A stretch of 10,579 nt of DNA from Tetmemena sp. SeJ-2015 (lineage: Eukaryota > Ciliophora > Spirotrichea > Sporadotrichida > Oxytrichidae). Both the position numbers and the translations under genes were made by a program. The notes under the pieces are model-generated. The model saw only the letters and a list, made by a program, of their open reading frames with translations, was not told the DNA's origin and did no database searches. Location of the stretch: positions 1 through 10,579 of the forward strand of contig JAJKFJ010025048.1 of assembly GCA_027382625.1 (NCBI GenBank), written 5' to 3'. This document shows, piece after piece, positions 5,287 to 10,579 of the stretch (its first letter is position 1; each line of letters opens with the position of its first letter).

Positions 5287-8200
5287 ATGAGGCATTTACA
5301 AATGCAACAGCAGAAATCTACAACGATTTCAGGGAGCGGACTCCGCCCAATCAGAAAACTGGCCGAGACTTATTAGGACATTCCTGACTTGACTCAGATA
5401 ACTCCAAAAGCGCCAACTCTCCCTCAAAAGAATGCTGCTTCCAAGGAAAAAAGTACCGACCTCAAAGTTTAGACAACTGACATGATTTCATTCCTCAAAG
5501 TCAACTTAATGTATATTGAATAGTTAATTTTCTTGGTATGGCTATAAAGTCAAGGTTGATCTTGACACAGAGCAGCTGGAAAACTTCTTCAGAGGGATCC
5601 AATCCATGCAAATTTAAACAACTAAAACACTGAATTAGATTATAGAAAAGATAGAAGGAGATGATGATAAGTTTGAGGAGATGTCCCTTCGCATAGATGG
5701 ACTAGATAAGAGAACTACCGAAACTTAGGTAAGTTTGAACTTTAATTCCTCAGTTTTCGCATAATTAATTCGAATAATTCTTCATGATGTGATAACCTAC
5801 TTCTAGATATCGATCCAAAATATTTAAGAGAAGTGTATTTCAATTGAGTCAAAGTCCATGCAATTAGCAAGTAGGATCAAGGACTTGAGCTCTACTCTTG
5901 AGTCAGAGTGCGAACTTAGACGACAGATTGATTAAGAGAGAAAGAAAGACTTCAACAATAGCCTCGATGTAAGAAACAACTAATTTACTTTATAACAAAC
6001 TTCTTAGGAATTGAGAGGAAGGATAGAAGGCCTAGATTAAGACATAGCCAAGAACCTATTAAAGTTTGAGCAATTTATAAGTGAGGACTTTGATACTATG
6101 CTTGATGAAAGACTAGAAGAGCCTCTAGAAAAGATAAAATAGCTGCAAGAGAGCCTTGCTTTGATTGAAGAGCAGTTGGACTTGGATCTTGGAGGAGCCA
6201 CCAATAATTATTGTACTCTTTGATAAATCAACATTGCAATTTTTAATAAGAACAGAAGTTTGACTAAGGACCCAAACATCAAACTACCAGGCGATGAAGA
6301 TGGGAATCTTAAGCCAGGAGAGTTGAGAGAAGAGTTGTCTAATCAATACGTGATCACTCTCAAAGAATCAGACGACGAGGAGCTGCTTTTAAATTCCAAA
6401 TCCAAAAACTAGAAGGAAGGGGATGGCTTCGGCTCTGCACCTAGCAAGCATCCCTCAAAGTTCTTTGGAAGGTAAATGACTAGGTTTGGTGGAGGTGGTA
6501 CTGGAAGTAATCTCAAGAGTCAGTTAGGTGCTCTAGGTAGCGAGATTTATGATAGCATGGAGAAGAGAATTAAAATAATTTTATGCTTATTATTATAAGA
6601 AAGAATTTCAGATCTTGAGAAAGTGATTTATATCTTTGGAATTGGAAAGGAGGAGCAATAGAAATCTAGTTCACTAAGTGTAGATGATGAAGTCAATTCA
6701 CAGCCAAAATCAGCTTAGAAATAGTTCAACTCTCAAATTTTCAACTTCAGGAAACTCATAACTGACAATAGTCTCTTCTAAGAGCAAAATCTTCCAACCA
6801 TCAAATCGCTCACTGCTGAAGAGAAAGATAAACTCAATTAAGAGATTATAGCCAGAGTACTTAAGTCTCCCTCTACAAGAGATTTCTACGAAAATCTATT
6901 GCTAGAGCTTTATTCTAAGCATCAACTTCTTACTTCAGAGATCTCCATATTCCAAGAGCTGTTTTTGGAATTATTAGATTAGGATAAGCCCTCATCACAT
7001 TCACACAATTCCTCTTAAAAGGCGACTGACCAGCACGAACAGGCAATCATGAAACACTTTGCACATCAAATGAAGATCGCTGGTCTAACTCTGCACTCTG
7101 ATATGAGGCGTTTGAGTTAGCAGGTGTTAGATTATGAGAGCAAGTACGATTAGCTAGTGCTAGACTTTCAAATGTTTAAGGAAAGGATTTAACAAGAGGT
7201 TGAGTAGGCAATGAGCAGCAGTGATGAATATACCTTCAAGATAAGGCAGAAATCGGTTATTGATGAGTAGGACCTGCTATTCTTGAATGATGGAGCAGCA
7301 GGAACTGCAGAAGATTAATCTAAGGCGCTCGCAATGTAAGAATCAAACTTCATTACTCATTCATAACCAACTCTTTTAGGATTAAGTAGCTCAAAAAGGA
7401 ACTCCTCATTGATATCAATTTAAACAAAGAGTTCGTAAGAAATTATGAGCTGGCTGCAAGGAGATTAGAAAGCGTCTTGATTAATAAGGTGGATGCAGAT
7501 AAGATCAAATTCTTCGATCAAGTTCTTAAAGAAGAGGTGAAGGATTTCTTGAGTTTATCGACGACTGGTAAAAAGTTGTAGGATCTTGATTTCAAAGTAA
7601 ATATTGCAACCTCTCACATCACGTAAGCGAAAATTATGTAGCTTTAATTTTCACTATAGTCAACTTCAAGAGTAACTAAATGCCAGGTTACAGGATTTAG
7701 ATGTCATAGCAAATATAAAGAACGTGCCAAACATAGAAGAAAAATTCCGATACTTAGACGAGAATCTTCAAGAGATTTTCAGAATTTACAACAGGTATTC
7801 TAGCAAGATAGTGGGCGAAGATTTCGACTACAGTGATGATGGTGAAAGCTCTAATCGTTCCAATAACATCTTCTAAAAGTAAAACTCTTAGTTGCGAGGA
7901 GCTGGCAAGTCTTCCCATTTTAAAGATGGCTCTGTTACTGATGGACTAACCCCAAATATCAATAGTAGTAAGTAGGGTTTCGGCTTAAGTGGAGAAGCTT
8001 CTAAGAGCTAACCTCAAAGCCCCGGCTTCAGAAAGAAGAAGAGAAGTTAAGATAAGCGAATCAGTATCCTGAATGTGAAGAGCAGCTAGCCACCTGGATC
8101 AGTGCAAGAGGATATAGATCATCTCAAAAGCTATACTCATCTGCTGGAGTTGAAGCTCAATGAACTTTTCTCAAGAATGGAGGAGTTACTGCCAAACAAT

Positions 8201-9828
8201 GAAGAAAAAAATTGTCATAATTTTAAAATCATAGATGAAGAAGACGAAGAGGAGAATCCTAACAATCCAAGTTAATTGGCCAAAGCAAAGATTCAAGATG
8301 ATTTAACCACAACGCAAACAAAGCTCAAGTAACTATAAGGAGAAGTGAATTAGATTAGAGCGATCCAATCGAAGACTTAAATTCAGATAGCTCGCCTTGA
8401 TTAAGAGGTATTGAGGCTTGACTAGTTAAGACAGACTCATGATTTCGATAAGATCTATAAGACAGTGCAGGAAAATTATGAGCTCTTAAAGAAATATATA
8501 GATGAGGTCAATTCTTACTCCAAGGACTTTTATGAAAGGATATAGTCGAAGCTCAATTTCAAGGCTGATACCGACTTCTTTTAAAAGTATCAGAGTAATG
8601 TGGAGGAAAAGATAGTGAATGAGCTCAATCGAAAAATAGACAAGATTGAACTTAAGCGAACTCATAATGCAATCAGAAGAAAGCTTGATTAACTAGAGGA
8701 CAAGGTTATTGATTTAAAAAATCCGAAGAGCTAGCCAGGAGGGCCAGTTGCCTTATCAGGAACGAATGGGAAATGTATTAGTTGCATGAGAGACCTTCCA
8801 CACAGTCATAGCTAGGAGGAGATTGGTTATGGGCATAATCATAATCCAAGTATGAGCCACAGCCCTAGCAAAGGACAGACCACTATTCATGCTGACAAAA
8901 TAACAGTCTACAATCAGTTATAGAATGGATAAGTTATGATACCCTTCACTAATATACCCCTCACTAACAAGTACTTATTCAGAGAGCTGGCTCAAAAAGG
9001 TTAGAAGTATGGACTTGGATTTAGTCGTATAATATTAAAATTCTAAACCTTAGTTAATTATTCAGTATCTTGACAAAGCTTCAACCGGAGCAACTCGAGC
9101 AACTTTAAAGTGCGGGATTTCTCTCGCATAGAGGATTAACTGGAGCGAACTCGAGATAGGACCTGATATCAAGAGCTTCGATGCCTCGACAAGGAGATCA
9201 AACTCCTTCACACGTTATAGTGATGCCAAACTAACATCCACCTGCAACAGCTGCAGCTACAATGAGAGGAGAGATTGGAGGCCTCATGGGTTTTTATTAA
9301 GAAACCCAAGACAGCTAAGACTAACTACGGATGAATGGAGCTGAGTCAAGATAATCAATTAATCACAGCCTTAATCAACTGCCAAAGCTTTAGCAAGTTC
9401 ATTAGTAGCAACAGCAGATGGCATAGACTGCAAGAGGCTAATCACAGTAAAACTGGGGAAGCGTTACACAGCGAAACATAATCTTCAATAGTGTGAATAG
9501 CACATAAGAGGGCTCCTCTGCCAATGCAAGTTAGCCAAATGGAATTAGACCAAGTGCATCTCAAAGCTAAATAGGGCCATTAGCGACTGGAGCAAGTATA
9601 AGTGTCGATAGAAAGATCTCTCTTAAATTACCATCCCCTAAGAACTCCAACTATAGCAGCAACTCACATGCCCAAATAAGTAAGACGGCTCAGTAAGCTG
9701 TAAGAAAAAAGCCAAATGCTCAGATAAGTAAAGGTGTCACCTCCTCTAACTCAAAGCTACAGACTCTGCAGCCAAGTTAGCAGTAGTCGGTTGGAAGCAA
9801 CACTCAACTCAACACTCTGCTACTTTGA
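5287..9828 (+). CDS. QRICH2/DUF4795-like coiled-coil protein, 4 introns and 5 IESs
   Basis: Removing four introns (198 nt) and five IESs (201 nt) leaves 4143 nt, 1380 residues plus TGA at 9826-9828. Residues 1-75 are low-complexity. Coiled coil of short heptads follows from about 80 to 230 (EQLENFFRGIQSMQ, then ELRGRIEGLDQDI). The middle is charged and Ser/Gln-rich with further helices (KRISDLEKVIYIFG). About 870-1025 is a long coiled coil (TKLKQLQGEVNQIRAIQSK to AIRRKLDQLEDKV), followed by KCISCMRDLPHSHS with Cys 1043 and 1046. A long coil ending in a short CxxC motif resembles DUF4795, found in QRICH2 and C16orf96-like proteins; QRICH2 acts in the sperm flagellum, so an axonemal role is plausible. 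The tail, after SRILTKLQPEQL, is Gln/Ser/Asn-rich and disordered. Start chosen as ATG 5287; no targeting signal. The gene call is firm, the family assignment moderate. Confidence 0.85.
5497..5553 (+). other. IES with 8-bp pointer AAAGTCAA
   Basis: AAAGTCAA occurs at 5497-5504 and 5546-5553. The enclosed sequence (5505-5545) has about 10 G/C in 41 bases and the frame reaches TGA soon after it. Removing 49 bases joins SFLKV to KVDLDTEQLENFF. A 55-nt GTCAAC...AAG intron would also keep the frame, but all clear introns here start GTAAG. Confidence 0.85.
5729..5806 (+). other. Intron 1, 78 nt
   Basis: GTAAGTTTGAAC...CTTCTAG, phase 0, after ...KRTTETQ and before ISIQNIQEK. AT-rich. It is a multiple of three and lacks in-frame TGA, so the call rests on its splice sites and composition. 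Confidence 0.85.
5969..6007 (+). other. Intron 2, 39 nt
   Basis: GTAAGAAAC...CTTCTTAG, phase 0, between FNNSLD and ELRGRIEGLD, continuing the heptad pattern. It is also frame-neutral with no TGA. Confidence 0.82.
6203..6249 (+). other. IES with pointer AATAA
   Basis: AATAA at 6203-6207 and 6245-6249, 42 bases apart, enclosing an in-frame TGA at 6221-6223. Removal gives GGATNKNRSLTKDP. No nearby GT-AG pair restores the frame (the only local donor, GTACTC, gives wrong lengths), so an IES is the better explanation. Confidence 0.8.
6566..6607 (+). other. In-frame IES with pointer AGAATT
   Basis: AGAATT at 6566-6571 and 6602-6607. The 30 bases between contain only three G/C. The interruption is 36 nt with no TGA, so the frame stays open. 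Removal turns an odd hydrophobic insert (KIILCLLLQE) into a smooth heptad, MEKRISDLEKVIY. Confidence 0.78.
7336..7379 (+). other. Intron 3, 44 nt
   Basis: GTAAGAATC...CTTTTAG. Its length shifts the frame, and removal is required to join ...KALAM to IKQLKKELL and to avoid the TGA at 7478-7480. Confidence 0.92.
7623..7659 (+). other. Intron 4, 37 nt
   Basis: GTAAGCGAAA...CACTATAG. Removal is needed to join SHIT to QLQEQLNARLQDLDV in frame. Confidence 0.92.
8199..8242 (+). other. In-frame IES with 8-bp pointer ATGAAGAA
   Basis: ATGAAGAA at 8199-8206 and 8235-8242, 36 bases apart; the 28 bases between hold only four G/C. No TGA, frame-neutral. Removal makes one acidic run, LLPNNEEDEEENP, in place of one broken by KNCHNFKIID. 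Confidence 0.82.
9027..9068 (+). other. IES with pointer GTAT (boundary ambiguous)
   Basis: GTAT at 9027-9030 and 9065-9068, removing 38 nt, joins GLGFSR to ILTKLQPEQL and bypasses TGA at 9072. AGT (41 nt) also fits, as does a 59-nt intron GTATGG...TTCAG (9007-9065), which would delete YGLGFSR. The interruption itself is certain; its class is likely but not proven. Confidence 0.68.
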
Positions 9829-9988
9829 TAATAAATGAATTCAATTTCTTAAGCCTTAAATTCATGTGGCAACTACTCCTCTTTATACTACAGGATGTAA
9901 GTTTGGTAAATAAAAAAATGTGAGATTATTTTTAGGGAAATTAATGTATTTATATAAAGGGATTATAAATAAGTTTAATAGTGCAAAT
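9829..9988. other. Intergenic spacer, 160 bp
   Basis: AT-rich, with A/T runs at about 9908-9970 just before the secreted-protein start. No telomere repeat or gene-like segment seen. Confidence 0.45.
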
Positions 9989-10579
9989 ATGAAGAATTTC
10001 AGACCGTCTGCAACTGCCGCAGTGCTGTTTTTACTAGCTTTTACAGCTTTTACCGTCCAAGCTTCGGACTTCTCGCTCGGAGACTATAAGGCTCCTATGA
10101 AAGAGCTTGGACCTCTATTTGAAGGAGAGACTGTCACTGTCTCCTGGGAAACCCCTAATAGACCTGGAAAAGTCTTTAAGATCTGCGCAGGCAAGGGTTT
10201 TTCTGCCAATAATTAACAAGTCGAATAAATTAATAACCATTTTTATTATTCGAAGAGATCGATAAATCAGTAACTCAATACACCATAGTTGGAACAAGCG
10301 ACGAGTACTGTTTTACGACTATTATGCTTCAGAATCCATTTGGTTTCTACAAGTTTAAAGTCACCTTAGCCGAAGAAAGCGACCCATCTCAAGACGACTC
10401 ATCATCTGCTGCCGACAACGAAGAGGACCAGGCTTAGACTCCATCTTCAGGCTCCACCAGCAACAGCGCCAACTCAAACTCAGCCTCCGACTCATCTTCA
10501 GCCACTAACACCTCTAATGACGCCGCTTCCGATTCATCTGCCACCGCAGGAGCCGCCTCCTCCTCCGCTAATCCACATT
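9989..10579 (+). CDS. Secreted protein with Ser/Ala/Asn-rich tail (partial, one IES)
   Basis: ATG 9989 opens a clear signal peptide: basic MKNFR, a hydrophobic core AVLFLLAFTAF, and a likely cleavage after VQA (residue 25). An upstream open frame from 9920 lacks an ATG and would bury the signal, so it was not used. The mature part (about 26-125) is a small, probably beta-rich domain with GETVTVSWETPNRPGKVFKI and two Cys (KICAG, DEYCFT) that could pair; it recalls Ig-like or carbohydrate-binding folds, but no family is assigned. From about residue 128 the protein becomes acidic then Ser/Ala/Asn/Thr-rich, with unusually C-rich codons, as in surface or secreted stalks. One IES splits the domain at 10221-10254. 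The stop lies beyond the window. Confidence 0.85.
10221..10254 (+). other. IES with pointer TCGAA
   Basis: TCGAA at 10221-10225 and 10250-10254; the 24 bases between have only two G/C. Removing 29 bases shifts the frame as required and gives ANNQQVEEIDKSVTQYTIVGTSDEYC. A 17-nt excision at AATTAA repeats (10215-10220 and 10232-10237) also fits the frame but would leave the AT-rich bases as coding (QPFLLF). Confidence 0.82.

Noticed and set aside
1..10579. Telomere repeats, CRISPR arrays, tRNA or rRNA genes, transposase genes
   Set aside because: Looked for by eye on both strands and none was recognised.

Overview
The window looks like germline (micronuclear) DNA of a hypotrich-type spirotrich ciliate. 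Three kinds of evidence agree. (1) Code: in every recognisable gene TAA and TAG stand at ordinary residue positions (glutamine) and only TGA ends a protein. (2) Introns: the largest gene has four short introns, 37-78 nt, all GTAAG...TAG. (3) Germline interruptions: genes are also cut by short, mostly AT-rich stretches that are not GTAAG introns, are bounded by direct repeats of about 3-8 bp, and restore or keep the reading frame when removed with one repeat copy. That is the signature of internal eliminated sequences (IESs) between macronuclear-destined segments (MDSs). One gene is scrambled. No C4A4/G4T4 telomere repeat is present. The species cannot be named; Oxytricha, Stylonychia and Tetmemena-like genera fit.

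Layout. 1-26: possible first codons of a minus-strand gene leaving the window. 27-486: no assigned gene, but one coding-like plus-strand stretch. 487-2215, minus: proline dehydrogenase with an N-terminal extension resembling a mitochondrial presequence, two IESs. 2216-2519: AT-rich divergent promoter region. 2520-4237, plus: a scrambled gene for a predicted mitochondrial helical protein. Its first eight MDSs are split between two places and alternate (odd pieces at about 2520-2894, even pieces at about 3239-3353, one 31-bp piece at 3003-3033). 4499-5158, plus: intact DUF924 protein. 5287-9828, plus: a 1380-residue coiled-coil protein with a CxxC motif like the DUF4795 domain of QRICH2-type flagellar proteins; four introns and five IESs. 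9989 to the end, plus: start of a secreted protein with a Ser/Ala/Asn-rich tail, one IES.

The genes do not form a pathway. Proline dehydrogenase and the scrambled gene diverge from one AT-rich stretch and both have N-termini like mitochondrial presequences, so shared regulation is possible but unproven. The main observation is the rearrangement needed to make functional genes: ten ordered junctions for the scrambled gene, each at a direct repeat, give one 348-codon frame without TGA, and IES removal likewise gives whole-codon lengths for proline dehydrogenase and the coiled-coil gene. All junctions were read by eye; boundaries with 3-4 bp repeats remain ambiguous.
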